A stretch of DNA of 64,000 bases, from NCBI GenBank assembly GCA_030052745.1, contig JANBVO010000026.1:248001-312000 (forward strand), written 5' to 3'. This document shows, piece after piece, positions 48,917-60,799 of the stretch. The translations under genes were made by a program, and so were the position numbers. The stretch's first letter is position 1, and every line of letters begins with the position of its first letter. Under the pieces are notes generated by a model that saw only the letters and a list, made by a program, of their open reading frames with translations, made no database searches and had not been told where the DNA came from. The stretch comes from Pleurostoma richardsiae (Eukaryota; Ascomycota; Sordariomycetes; Calosphaeriales; Pleurostomataceae).

Positions 48917-50375
48917 TTAGTTGGGATCCTCCTGCTTCCTCAGAATCGATGTTATCGCTGTGGCAGGTGAGTTCCCACTGCCCGTCTCATACTCAGTGAC
49001 GACGACCGTAAGGTACTTATCGCTCGTCGTGTCGAAGAGTAGACGGAAGGAATCTGCCGAGCATCTCTCGGGGTCGATCTCGTTGTACGTGAGCGACTCC
49101 GTCGCAACACGGTCTCTGTCAAAGTTAATGGTCTCGCACAGCGCAATGACCGGCACGCCGCCATCCCTCGCCGTCATTGCGATATCGCATGTGCCAGCCG
49201 GCCCGTAGAGGGATCCATTAGCGAACATAGCCTCGGCGCCAATCATGACTTTCGTCGTCCGGCCCAGGTTCACTCTCAGCCCGGCGAACTTCTCGTGGTA
49301 GGCAACTCGGATGCCTTCCTTCTTAAGCAGCGTCGCGAGGCCCTGCCCGGTAGAGTTGTATGGGGCATCATCAACAATCGCGACCTCAAAGTTCTTGCCG
49401 GCTTTCCACGCCTCCAGGATCGCTTTCCGTACTAATCTTGCGTGCCCGTACGTGAGTATGACATCGCCATCAATGATCATCTCTGCTGCGTTGTTCGCGA
49501 TCACATATTCCGCGAAGGCAATCTTCTCCTCGATGAAGTTGTCAACAGCCTCGGACAGGACCTTGACGGCTTCCTCATCAGGAAGCTCGACGTCGAGCTT
49601 CGTGACACGAGACTTCAGCAAGCGAATGGCGTTACCCATGGAAAAGCACATGGGCCGGCATTCTGTCAGATACTCGATCTGGGGGTTCAGAACGTGGGGA
49701 ACGAAGTAACGGGAGAAGACATGTCCTTGTGGGGTCTCGTATGACTTCAAAACCTGAATGACTTCCGTCAGCATTGGTAATGTCTTGAAGACACAGGAGG
49801 GAGCGCACCTTCTTGAAAGCTAGCAGGGTGGCTTCGAGTCGAGAAATATTGTCTCGGAGGTGAAGTGCGCCCATACTCTGGCCAACAGCCAGGACCGCGG
49901 GGTGGACGTCCTTATCGGCCTCTGACAGCGGTATCCTCTTCGCCACTGGGATGTGGCTGAAGCATTCCGGGATAGAGATTGCTGGGTCCTTGTCGACGGA
50001 CGCAGCTGGAGGCGGCCGCGCTGCCGTCGACTGCCGTCTCTGTGCCGCTGGCTGGCCCTTAACGGCGGCAGCAGACGCCGCCGTGCCGTCCTGCTTCGAC
50101 TTTCCTTGTTTGCTTCCCTTGCTGTCGCCACCAGAAGGCCCTGCCTGTGCCTGGGCTGCCGCTGCGGCTCCCGCTGCTGCCGCCGCCTTGGCCGCGACTG
50201 TTTGGGCTCGCCTTGCCGCCTTCTCGGCCTGCTTCTTCGCCTTCAGCTCGGCATTGGACAGTTTCGGCGCACCTCCTGCAGGTGCCTGCTCCTGCTTCGG
50301 CTGCTCCTGCTTAGCCTTCTGCTCCTTTTTCTGGTCTGCAGGGCCACTTGGGCTATTGTTCGTTTCGGTCGCCAT
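48917..50375 (-). CDS. gcd2: Translation initiation factor eIF2B subunit delta (Gcd2-type)
   Basis: Exons 50375-49809 and 49753-48917 on the minus strand give 467 aa; the 55 bp intron (GTGCGC...CAG) is phase 0. The first ~130 residues are Lys/Gln/Ala-rich low complexity, as in delta subunits. The regulatory IF-2B fold follows: AISIPECFSHIPVAKRIPL, HPAVLAVGQSMGALHLRDNI, FSRYFVPHVLNPQIEYLTEC, DGDVILTYGHARLVRKAILE, VAIVDDAPYNSTGQGLATLL, and the conserved TTKVMIGAEAMFANGSLYGP and GTCDIAMTARDGGVPVIALC. eIF2B is the GDP-exchange factor of eIF2; the delta, alpha and beta subunits sense phosphorylated eIF2 alpha. The N-terminal basic extension distinguishes delta from the alpha and beta paralogues. 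Confidence 0.93.
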
Positions 50376-51134
50376 TGGTCGTTGTCTCGATGTTTTGCGA
50401 CCGAGGGGTGAAACAAGAGGACGGCTCGAGGAGCCTCGTCTTTGGTCCTCAAGAAGAGTATCGCGCAATATTATCGTATCTCATCAAAGTTTCAGGTACT
50501 GAGCCTTGATCCATGCGTACGTCCCCTGGGCTTCGAGCTTTGTATTCCTTGGCTGTCGCATGCAAAAGATGATGGCACAAGAGCTGGCCTTGAGTCACGA
50601 AAAAGAGCGACGCTGTGAGCAGAATCTCAGGCAAGCCTGCCCCGCGCTAATGAACTTGCAGCCCACCAATCAAAGCAGCTTCTACTGACCCAATTGCTTC
50701 AGCTTGCTTTCTCTGTGCCTTCGCAGCACAGCTCTACGGTTCACGACTGGCAACCTCATAGCACGTTGTCTGATCACGGGCATCTTGATTATGCGTCTCT
50801 CTTCTGTCGTGTGAAGCCTCTTCAACTGCAAGATGAAATAAAGACGACCCGACATTCACAGCGTGCATAGATCAAGAGGCCTCTATCAATTTAGGGGTTG
50901 TCCCTCACATCTCCAAGAGCTCAAGTCTACAAAGTGGTATATTCGCAACATGGACGGAGCATCAAGAGGGAAAGTCTCAGAAAAGCGGTCTTGTGCGAAG
51001 AAGTAGGGCCAGAAAGATTCTTGTGAAGTCCAAGAGAAGAAAACACCCGATCTACCTCGAGGACCCCTCCAACTCCCCTTGAAATCCCTTACCGCTCCTG
51101 AACTCCCAACACCTCTCCCCTGAGATCACCTCTC
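50376..51134. other. Intergenic, eIF2B delta upstream region
   Basis: No supported gene. It should contain the eIF2B delta promoter (left) and the 3' UTR of the membrane-protein gene (right). Confidence 0.45.
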
Positions 51135-52260
51135 CTACCTTTGCCACGCGCCGTGGCTTCCGTCCGCCGGCAGCTCTGCCGGTCTTGCCTGGACAGCAAG
51201 CTCCGAAGGGTTCTGCTTATGCTCGAGCTCAGCCGGATTCGGCTGCTGAAAGTACCCAGGGTAGTCCCCGGGCCTGTACTCGGCGCTGCCCGGCCCGCCT
51301 TGCGCCAGATTCCTCGCTCTCCTCCGCCGCCAGATGAGGAAGTATACCAGCAGCGCCACGCCCACGGCACCTAGGCCCGCACCGATCCCGATACCCGCTT
51401 TTGCTCCCGTTGAGAGGCCCTCGCCGGGCGCCTGATCGCTACTTCCGGACGAGTCGCTCCCGGACGAGGCGCTGCTGGCAGGCTCCGCTGTGGTGGCGGA
51501 AGATGAGGTCGGCGACGAGGTCGAAGAGCTCGAGAGATCGGAGCTCTGGAAGTTGAGCTGGAACAGCGGTGCGAAGAGCTCGAACGAGGAGATGGTGCCG
51601 ATCGACTGGCTGACCCCGGTCCCGTCCGTCGCCACCACCGCCGTGGTCGTCGTTGTCGGCACCGTCAGGGGCCCGAAGGCCGTCAGCGTGCCGCCGACGC
51701 AGGACACCGTCGGGATGACCGACCGCGTCACCTCCTGCCGGCACGTCCCGGCCGTGTAGATGCTCGCGCACGTGTAGCCGCTGTGGGGGAGGCACCACGG
51801 TGAGCGAGCGAACCTCCAACACTGCACTCCTCCATGGCGCGAGAGCGCCCCACTGCCGGAGCAGAACCCATCTGAGACCAAGAGAAAAGACAGAAGCAGC
51901 TTACCTCGGACAGCACCCCACGGCCGTCTCCCCCGCCGTCAGGCTGAACTGCGGATCCCATGTCCCCGACAGGCCCGCCGTCGCTGCGCACGCCGTGTAG
52001 TGGCCCGTCGGGCACGCCAGCCCGGGCGAGTAGAACCCCCAACCAAAGAGCGGCAGCGTCGGCGTCGGCGCACCGGCATTCTCGGCCTCGGGCCAGCACC
52101 CCGTGAAGTCGTCGGAGCCGTCGTTGCGGCATAACTGCGCCTGGTAGGCGACGTCGCAGTCCACGCAGGCGACGAGGGAAGTGCACGAGGGGGAGGGCGT
52201 GAACGTCGTGGTCAGGGGCCCGAGCAACGCGCGGGAGATGTCGACTGCAGAGGTGGCCAT
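51135..52260 (-). CDS. Single-pass membrane protein with cysteine-rich ectodomain
   Basis: Exons 52260-51905 and 51780-51135 on the minus strand give 333 aa; the 124 bp intron (GTAAGC...CAG) restores GCCPSGYTCASIYTAGTC. The ectodomain shows regularly placed cysteines (CTSLVACVDCDVAYQAQLC, FYSPGLACPTGHYTAC, then VGCCPSGYTC and GTCRQE). A Ser/Thr-rich stem leads to a transmembrane segment (about residues 245-270: AGIGIGAGLGAVGVALLVYF) followed by RRRRAR and a Pro-rich tail. No clear cleavable signal peptide is visible in the first 25 residues; the start may therefore be internal or secretion may be driven by the membrane segment. Function unknown; the architecture resembles other unnamed fungal surface proteins and the gene at 6389. 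Confidence 0.78.
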
Positions 52261-53177
52261 ACTTTGTTCTTTGCCCTCCACAGGCCCAGCGAAGTATACC
52301 CGGAGAGAAAATAGGGCCCAGAAATTCGAAAGTGAGATAGTATGGACGAAGTTGTGGGCGATAAGAATCCTTTTTCCTTCAGGGATTGGGGTGGGAGGCT
52401 GCGAGCTGGCCGGCCTGAGCGAACCCCCCCGGGGGCCCGGCAGCAAGGAGGCCAGAACCCCATGCGGTCCATGATCCGTCTGCGGACACACTCGCTGAGA
52501 GGTCGGTTCTGCTACGCGAAGGAGACGGCGCATGCATTGTTGGTCCATTAATCACACTCACTTCAGACGTTGTGGCTTGCCTGTGCCGCATCCTTGCAGC
52601 AGGTTGACACCCATTGCCAATTTCGACCTCTTGGCTGTCCGTAGACGGAATAACGCGAGGCACAATCGGTGAATGTCGAGAGATGCATCTATCTCGTAGG
52701 CGCTGGACGCGCCAATGCCACGGCGGCTGAGTGCAGGGCCAAGACGAGCCTCTTGACGATTGGTCATGTATTGGTTGCAGCTAGCAATGAACCCCAGATC
52801 TACTGTGCTTAGCAAGCAGAGGAGGCGATATTTACTTTTACAGATGCCAGGTCTTCCTAGCAGTACATACAAAGCAGTGATAATTCATTCTAAGCGAAGC
52901 CCAGCGAGGCAAACCCGATCTCTTTCGCAGATGCCAATGGGACGGGACTATCTAAAGCAACAACTTGACAATCCAGCCTGAACTCCAACAAATATAGCAA
53001 AACAGTAACCCTCGGCCGTTAATGCATTGACCTCATAGCTCCATGATAATAACAGAAGGGCACAGCTGCAAGTAGCGGCCGTGTAATCCCAGTCTTTGTG
53101 ATCCCAACCTTTCAAGAATCCAGCCGAACACCTCTAACATATTACGAGAACGGCATCACGCCGTCCTATCTCGGCCA
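52261..53177. other. Intergenic stretch
   Basis: Nothing coding is supported over about 0.9 kb. It lies upstream of the membrane-protein gene and downstream of the Zn2Cys6 regulator, so promoter and 3' UTR sequence are expected. A C/G-only near-palindrome (CCCCCCGGGGGCCCGG) sits near 52425-52440. Confidence 0.4.
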
Positions 53178-56100
53178 TCACCTCTGCGAGCCGGGAACAT
53201 TCCCGTTCTCGATGCTCGGGTACGCCCCGCCGCTCATCTCCGCCCAGTCCCAATCGAAGCTCATGGGCAGGGAGTAGATGTCCTGCGGCAGCTGCGGCAT
53301 ATTGAAGGCCAGGCCCGGGTTCGGCGGCGACTGCAGCAGGTCCGGCGGCGGCACCCCGTTCGAGTCGTGGATCTGCCCGAAGCCCGTCAAGTCCGCGAAC
53401 GACGCGAACTCCATGGGGTCCCCGCCATTGAAGTCGCCACTCCAGCTCGACGACGGCACCATGCCCGGCGAGGGCGTCTGGCTGAGCGTCGAAGGTATCG
53501 AGCCGTATCCACTCTGCGGCCTGGATGACTCCTGCCGGGCCGGCGGCGACAATCCGCTGTTTGCCGGCTGCTGCTGCGGCCTCGGCGTACTGGTGGTCGC
53601 CGTGTGTGGCCGCGGCGTCTGTGTTGTCGTAGTGGAGGCGGCGATGGATGGCGCGGTTGACGCGGCGGAAGAGGTGTTGTTAATGGTCTTCGCGCTATTA
53701 GGATCGTGACTCTTCCTCTTCCTCCGCCCGGCATTCTCCTTCTCTGCTTTTTCTATCACCGCCTTCGCTATCCGCTCAAACTCGGAGCAGACTCCGAGCA
53801 TGCGGTGGACACCGCCCGTCTCGGCTTCCTGTCCCAGCATGGACAGGAAAGTTACAACTAGATTCATCAACCGCGTATCTGACCGTGCTCGAGGGTCCAG
53901 AGGGTTCTGGAGAATATTCCCGAAAAGTGTCACAAGTGCAGACACAGGGAAGTACAGGATCAGCCTACATTTTGTTAGTTAGCCAATTCCACACTAGCCA
54001 TCTGCAAGGGTGTACTCACCAGACTACAGAAAAGTCTCCCTGAGGGATGTACTTCAGGAGCGATATTGACGCTCTCGCAGCCGATGTACACAGAGCCGCC
54101 GAATTGAAAACCCGCGGGTTAAGCGGCTTGGAATTAAGTCCCTGGAGGGCAAAGTTTGCCAACCGACTCGTCCAGTAGCCGTGATGGATCGACATGCGAT
54201 GTATCGTGGTCAGGCAGTTGTAGTAGCTGAGATGCAGCATGACAACGTGGAGGATCAGGGGCGTGTGCGACGCCTGGATCTCGTGCTCCGGGCGGAAGTC
54301 GATGGGAATCATGTCCTTCCACTCCTCGAGCTCCTGATCAAGCTCCCCGATCGTCTGGAGCAGCTCGCCATCTGACTGCTTCACCGCCGTGGTCGAGTAC
54401 AACTGCTTGGCAACCTTGCCCTCGATGACTGCAAATTCGCACATGACCCTGAAGAGGTTCATCTTGCCCTTGCCGTCTGCTAGTGGGATGTTGCCGATGT
54501 TGTCCTCCGGGTCAGCATCAGGCAGTTCGACGTTCATGTCATCGTCATCCTGGGCAAACGGCCGTCCGGAGCGGAGGCAGAGATCCTTATCCAGCATGTA
54601 GGCAATCCAGAAGACTCTCTTCCGTTGCTCGATTTCTATCGGGTTCAAGTTGAAGCCTGTGCCACGCTTATGAAGGCCGATGCTGTGAGACAACCGAATC
54701 GCAGTGCCGATGAGCAGCGAGGAAGGCTGAGGATTTGGCGTGCCCTGCATGAAAAGCGCCATGCCTAGCAGAGCCTGAACACTCAGGAGGTCGGTGTTCC
54801 GCATCGTCAGCTCTGTGAAGACCGCCATCGCATTCTTCATGTACCCCCATGCCTTATCATCCTCCTCTTTGGGTACAAGGTTACTCATAACTCGCAGCCG
54901 ATGTGCAAAGGAGAGTGCGACGTTCAAGCTTGCCCACCATCCCGATCCCTGGTAGGGGTCCTTGGAGTACTGTCTCTCCACCAGGTGCATGAACGTGGGC
55001 TGATGGAAGAGCGGGAACATGCAGTTGAAGTTCTCGAAATAATCTTTCAGCAGTGACAGCGCCTCAGCCTTCGAGGGAAGCGGCCGGTAGACGCGCCGTT
55101 GGAACAGATCGTCAAACACCTCCGGCTTCCAGTTGTTCCACTTGTGGTCGTCGAGCGAAACATCGGAAATCATTCGCTGAAACGAGTCGTCACCAGTCTT
55201 CTCATTGACCCACTGTATGCCCTTGGGTGAGAATATTGAGAAGCCAGATGAGGAACCTGGTCATGTCAGTAGATGTTTCCGCAGATGAGCCTCGTAGGCA
55301 GCCGCATGACATACCGATATACCGGGTTTCGCCGGATGTGTTGGTCACCAGGGAGCACATCATCTCTGACAGCGCTTCGACCTCCTCCTCATCTCTCTTG
55401 TCTTGCGTGACCGACCTGCGCTTTTCCTTGTCGTCCTTGGCCGGCTCAGGTGACGCAAGCGAGCTCCGTGGCGTTGAATTGCTGCCATCCTGTCCTGATG
55501 TCGCTAGCGACGGTGACGTCGGAGCTGACTGAACGACCTGCGAGGCCTGCCTTGACTGCTGCTTCTCTGCGAGCTTCTTCTCCAGCGTGCCAAGGTCAGT
55601 TGCACCGTCGTCATCGTCGAGAAGACCTGGGTAAGATATGTCAGCAAGCTAACACGAGGAAACAGGGGTACACCGGAAGCGCAGCAGCAGAGCGCAACCC
55701 AGCGGAGACCTCACCAGACAGGCGTAGAAGGCTCTCCATGCGGCCCAGCCGGTTCTCCAGTCCTTCGATATACTTGGCCCTGCAGCAGAAACCCAGTGTA
55801 AGCCAACCTTGCGGTCCATCGAGGGGTAGGAGCCGATGTCCATGATACGCACCCCTTGGGCGGTTGCCTCTTCTTCTCGACTTGCGTGAAGACGCATTCG
55901 GTCTTATAGTTGATGCAGTGTGTGCACGCTGGCATCTTCCCGTCGCACTTGATCTTCTTCTTCCTGCACATGTCGCAAGCCTAAGCCACCGCGTCAGTCC
56001 CGCGCTAGACCTCTACTCCCATTCCCCCCAGTTCTGCCCGGACAGGAACCAGTTGAACTGACCCTCGCAATCCTCCTCCTCTTGGCCTCATTGGAGTCGT

Positions 56101-56263
56101 CTAGCAGACCTGTGGGATCTCCGAACATCTGCGCCGCCAGCTCCGGGGGAAGGTGCTGCATGGACAGGCCGTCGCTGTGGTAGCCGCCGAAGATCTGGGG
56201 CGGCTGGTTGATGAGCGACGGCGGTGCTCTCGCCGGCATCTGGAAGCTGGACATGTGGTCCAT
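53178..56263 (-). CDS. Zn2Cys6 binuclear cluster transcription factor with fungal_trans domain
   Basis: Six exons on the minus strand (56263-56063, 55980-55853, 55779-55715, 55626-55315, 55256-54020, 53964-53178) give 909 aa; every join keeps phase and protein sense. The zinc cluster (residues ~69-96, [18 protein letters not shown], then [12 protein letters not shown]2-C-X6-C-X6-C-X2-C-X6-C) follows a basic KRRRIAR. The linker and dimerisation-like helix [20 protein letters not shown] come next. The fungal_trans region covers about residues 290-620, with [31 protein letters not shown] and [20 protein letters not shown]. The C-terminal part is Ser/Thr/Pro/Gln-rich, probably activating. The family includes regulators of carbon and nitrogen use; I cannot assign a named orthologue with confidence. 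Confidence 0.92.
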
Positions 56264-59247
56264 CGTGTCGCGTCGACAGTCGTGCCGTTTCTGACGGCGG
56301 CAGCAGTAGTGGTCGAGTCTCTATCTCAGGTTTTCTTCGAGGGCAGGACTCGGCGGGATCTCTCGGGGGCGGCGGACAGAGGAGATATCGATGGCCTGGT
56401 ATGCAGGGCTAAGAGCACGTTGGGGGGGTTTTGTTAGAGAATTAAGGTAAAACCAAAGAGCGACAGGGGCCGAGTTGGAGGGGTGGGAACGGGCGAGGCC
56501 CTGCTATTATTACCCGTCCCCCAGACACCACTAAGGTGCTGCCTCGGGACCCCAATTCGCTGGGAAAGGGGGGCTGAGCTTAACGCCGGGTTTTAGTTGG
56601 GGAAGACAACGTCTGACACCGATTTATCAGCAGGAAACAGGCCGAGACAACCTAATTACCAGCACGCTGGGAGCCCAATTCATGTTGTATGCTGCATGCA
56701 TGCATGCATAGCTATTCTGTATGACAACCCTACGGTGTAACTATGTCTGTACAGGTGAAGGCATCTGACGGGGAAACTCGCAGGTGAGGCGAGGCCGGCG
56801 AGGGTGACCGGCGAGTCAGGGGTCCAGGTGCTGTGCAGAAAGCCAAGTCCCCATCCCCTCCGTCTGATGTAGTCGAGTCAGGGTCTAGCCTGTTAAGGAC
56901 TATTCCAAGTGCAATCGATCAATCGATCGCCTTGATCACAGTCAAGAGTGCTGGCAGTAGAAGGTACCTAGTCTGTTCCCACGACTCGCCATCCCATCTA
57001 CAATGGATTCATTCCTCCCTCCTTCTCTACCGCACTTGGGACGATACACCCAGAGACAATCGCTCCAAGGTACCGGCAGCAATCCCCAGACATGCCGTGA
57101 TACGCCGGTGCGCAGGTCAGATGCGCCTACGGGGTTGACGAGAACCCCAAGTCCCCGAAACCCAACCCGCCAAGGGCCGCCTCTCCCGCCTCTCGCCCAG
57201 CGCAATCAAGCCGAAACCTACCTCTCCCGCTCCGCGGCGGGGGGGTGATTGGCCCCGTCGTCACATCGTTCAGAAACATTGCCACTCCGCTTCGTTTCCT
57301 CTGCAGTAAGCACGGACTTAGCAGACCCTCGTCCGTGTAAGTGGCCCTGAGGGTAACTGCATCCTGGTCCTTTAGCAGCGTCAAGATATCATCCAGCTTA
57401 CTGCAGAGTGGACAAGCTGGGCCTATCCCCCTGATGATGTCGTTCAATGATGCGATGGGACAGTCTGGCGAGTTGCGTCCTGCGCAGACCTAGACAGAGG
57501 CCGGATTTCTCTTCTAAAGCTACTCCGGGAGCGCGCCGATGACTCCGGTATCGTGAGACAGACCACCACATACGTAAGCTCACCAGCACTGCCCTGTCCA
57601 ACTGTCCAACTGTAGTCACCAGCCCGGTGGGATCTCGATAAGGTTGCCAAGCGTGCGTCTAGCATCTCCGTATGCGCAACTGACGTCGGCACTTCTCTAG
57701 CAATAGGTGCACTTGTTGAATGGGCTCTTATCCCTACGTAACGGCGCAAGATCGCTCGAACAGGAGACTGCACTTGGGACATGAAGGGGTGTCCCTCCTG
57801 TCAAAAGACTCCAGGCGTCCTCAATGCTACTAGTATGGTGCGCATATCGCATCCAACAGCAACACGGTTGACGTGCTGGAGGATCCAGGGGTCGAGGGCT
57901 TTCGACCCGGAACGGGCCAAGGACTCGTCAATTCTCCGAAAAACCCTTGGCACGCCGTGTGCTGGCCCCGTGCCGGCTAGTGATGTCTCACGGTGAATAG
58001 AGCGAGGTGTCTGCGGCTGAGGCACGCGGTATCACCAACCTCACGTATCCGTACTTCGTTCTTCGTACTCGCTCGCAAGCATATCCACCGCCCCCGCGAG
58101 CCGGTACGACACACACACATGCACCGTCCATGGTGTCTCTAACGGGACCCAATCTTTTGTTTCATCAACACTGTATGCCCAACTCTAATATCCTCCCAGG
58201 GGCGCCCGCGCGGCGTGCATCCGGGAGGCAGCCCAGGAGGTCCAGCAACAGCGTCCGTGACACACACGGAGGGGTGGCCCCGAGACATCCGGCCGTGCTG
58301 TCGTGCTGCGGTCGCACATGTCAGTCCGACCGTCTCAGTGGACGTAGTACAGTAGGCGCCGCCGAGGAGGAGGGATTTCTTCCATGGCTGGAACAAGACT
58401 CCCCGCTTCATGGCTTCATGGGAGAGACCTCCAGAATTTGTCATTATCGAATGTCCAAGCGGCAGATGCCGTTTGACTCAGAAGTGAGGTCCGCAAATCT
58501 CCCCCCCTGCTCGTTTCAGGTGTGTCTCGACGCCCACCAAGAGAGTCCGGGGGAGGTGGCCCGTGCCACCGCGCGGCCGATGAAGAACCCACCCGGAGCC
58601 GGACGGTCGCAGGACCCCGATAGCGGCTTCACTCTGAGCTCTCTGCCTCTTCGCGTCCCCCGTCAGGCGCATGAGCGAGCTGCGGACTATGCCATGAAGC
58701 CGTGTTATGATCGCCAGGCCTGAGGATCTGCTGTCGAGTTCCAGAAGACGGGCAGCATGACGATGATGACACCACTTGAGAGCGTTCTCCATCATTCTAT
58801 ACGCGGATTCGCAGAGACCTAGGCTCCCTCATCGCGGACATCCTGTCCGTCTGCCACCCATATACCGGGAGATCACTCGTGTCAGCGAGGAGGGGTCATG
58901 TTCCGTGCCCAGCGAACAGATTTCCTCTATTACGCAGCCATTAACTATATACACGAAATTGTTCAGATGGCATCTGCAGGGCAAGTTACAGACAAGATGA
59001 GAGAAGTGAAGGCTGCAACGGGGCCTATGTCAACCCTCTCTTCATTTCTCATTCGCTCTCCCGCCGCAGGGACGGGAACCAACTGGTATCCAAGCAGAAC
59101 GCCGCACCAAGGAAAGAAGCGGTAGGTGGTTTCCCACACAATGCAGCACGAGGCCGAACGTGACGTTGATGAATAAATGACAGGTGGTAAGGACATGTAC
59201 AAAAGCGACGCAGTTGGGTATTTTATTACATGAATGCCGCTCAAGTG
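56264..59247. other. Intergenic stretch, about 3 kb
   Basis: No supported gene. The left part should hold the promoter of the Zn2Cys6 regulator. A (TGCA)4 microsatellite lies at 56693-56708. The longest frame (58007-58723, plus) has no domain and low protein-like character. Confidence 0.4.
56693..56708. repeat. (TGCA)4 microsatellite
   Basis: Four tandem TGCA units, self-complementary, in intergenic DNA. No gene association is apparent. Confidence 0.8.
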
Positions 59248-60799
59248 TCATATGTTTTCAGTAAATCGGGAGCCGGATCCCCGGGACGAGTCTTGCGAGA
59301 TCAGAGATCTGCCCAGGGGGTCGGTGAGGTTCGGGTTCGGGGGAGGAGGGGTGTCCGGGAGATCAAAGAAGGGGCCCTGCTCCGTGACCGGTGTCCGCGC
59401 AGCACCCTGGTGTATGACCGGGACGCCGCTTTCGGGCCGCATCGGGGATCCAACGGCGAACCGCTGGGCGCCCGGGGTGCCGATCTGGTTGAAAAATGCC
59501 ATGGAGTCGCGGTAGAAAGAGGTCCCGCTCATCGCGCTCTCGCGGGGGTCGGTGAACCCATCGCCGCCGTACTGCAGAACAGAAGGAAGTTTTTTGCCCG
59601 ACACCCTGTGGAAGCCGCGCTCGCCAGACTCCGTCCCTGACATGGCGGATCTCCTTTGTGAAGACCGCTTCCCTGTCAGGCTTGCTAGCGTCGCTGGGAT
59701 AGCAAAGGGGAAAGTGCGCTCGGCCATAGCATTAGGCGGAGCACCCGGTGATGAGGGTGGCTGTGGTCCTCCCGAAGAAGGCAGCGCGCGGAATCCGGAA
59801 TTGTCTCCAGAAGGGCCAAGAAGAGCCTGACCGGCAGCTCCTTGGCGTTTCTTCCAGCGCAGAATCAGAAGCGCGAGAAACACAAGGATTGCTAGGCCGG
59901 CAATTCCACCCACCACACCGCCAACAACCTGGCTCGTGGGAATAGAGTTGGAGTCCTGAGAAGCACTCGAAGAAAGGTCCGTCGTCGTGGGTACTGCCGC
60001 TGTTACGCCACCAGTGCCAGCAGAGCCAGAATCATCGCCCGACCCACCAGTCGCCGCAGGCGTGACAAAAAGGTCAGACGAGGTCGACGATGTCGATGAA
60101 AATTTCGATGTCGATTTGCTCTTAGAGGAGCTCGTCGAGGTCCACGAGCTCGAGAATGAAGTAGAAGACGAAGTGGACGTCGTAGTAGAGTTGGCGAATA
60201 GGGAATGAGGCCTTGTGCTGTTGGCAAAAGGGTGCGAAGAAGCAATTACTGGAGGCTGGTTAGAGCAGGGAGCAAAGGGGCAGAGGTATGTACTTACGGC
60301 TGTTGGTCGAGTTGAATGCAGTTCCCAGTGAAGGGAAAAGCGAAGAGGTTGTTAAAGGAGCGGCTGTCAAGGACTGGGAGGTGGCTTGACTGATGGACGA
60401 CACCGTCGTCGACTGTGCTAGGTCCGATGTGGACACAGACAGGAGAGACGTCGCATCCGAGATCAGAGATGATGCAGAATCCACCGCCGGAGTCGCCGTC
60501 ACGGTATTCGGAACCGATGCATCAAGTGTCGCCCCGGTAGATGGATCTATCAAGTTGGTCTGCGGATCAGACCAGAGGGTCTGAAGGCTGACAGTGGCAC
60601 CTGTCCCGTCAATGACCTGAACGACTGAAATGGTCTGGACGACCTCGGTGACGGCGGAATCCAGATCTGCTTCCTGGCGTTCATGAAGCTCTTCTTGCGA
60701 ACGAACGTGGCCAGCTTCGCGGTCGTGCAAGTGTGAGTGACGGTGGAGGTGGGATTTGCGGGCCTGAAGGAGTGAAGACCCGTGGATATGGTTAGTCAT
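59248..60799 (-). CDS. Single-pass membrane protein with Ser/Thr-rich ectodomain (Mid2-like)
   Basis: Exons 60799-60298 and 60248-59248 on the minus strand give 500 aa; the 49 bp intron (GTAAGT...CAG) is phase 1. The first ~50 residues are His/Arg/Glu-rich without an evident signal peptide. A conserved-looking VTEVVQTISVVQVIDGTGAT block and a long Ser/Thr-rich, probably O-glycosylated stem follow. The transmembrane segment is VVGGVVGGIAGLAILVFLAL, followed by LRWKKRQG and a cytosolic tail rich in Ser, Pro and Gly with short motifs such as SAMSGTE. The plan resembles Mid2/WSC stress sensors, but it lacks a WSC cysteine domain, so a sensor role is only an analogy. Confidence 0.78.

Noticed and set aside
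58007-58723. 238-codon plus-strand frame
   Set aside because: Composition is dominated by Arg, Pro and Ser and no domain is visible; no splice partners were found.
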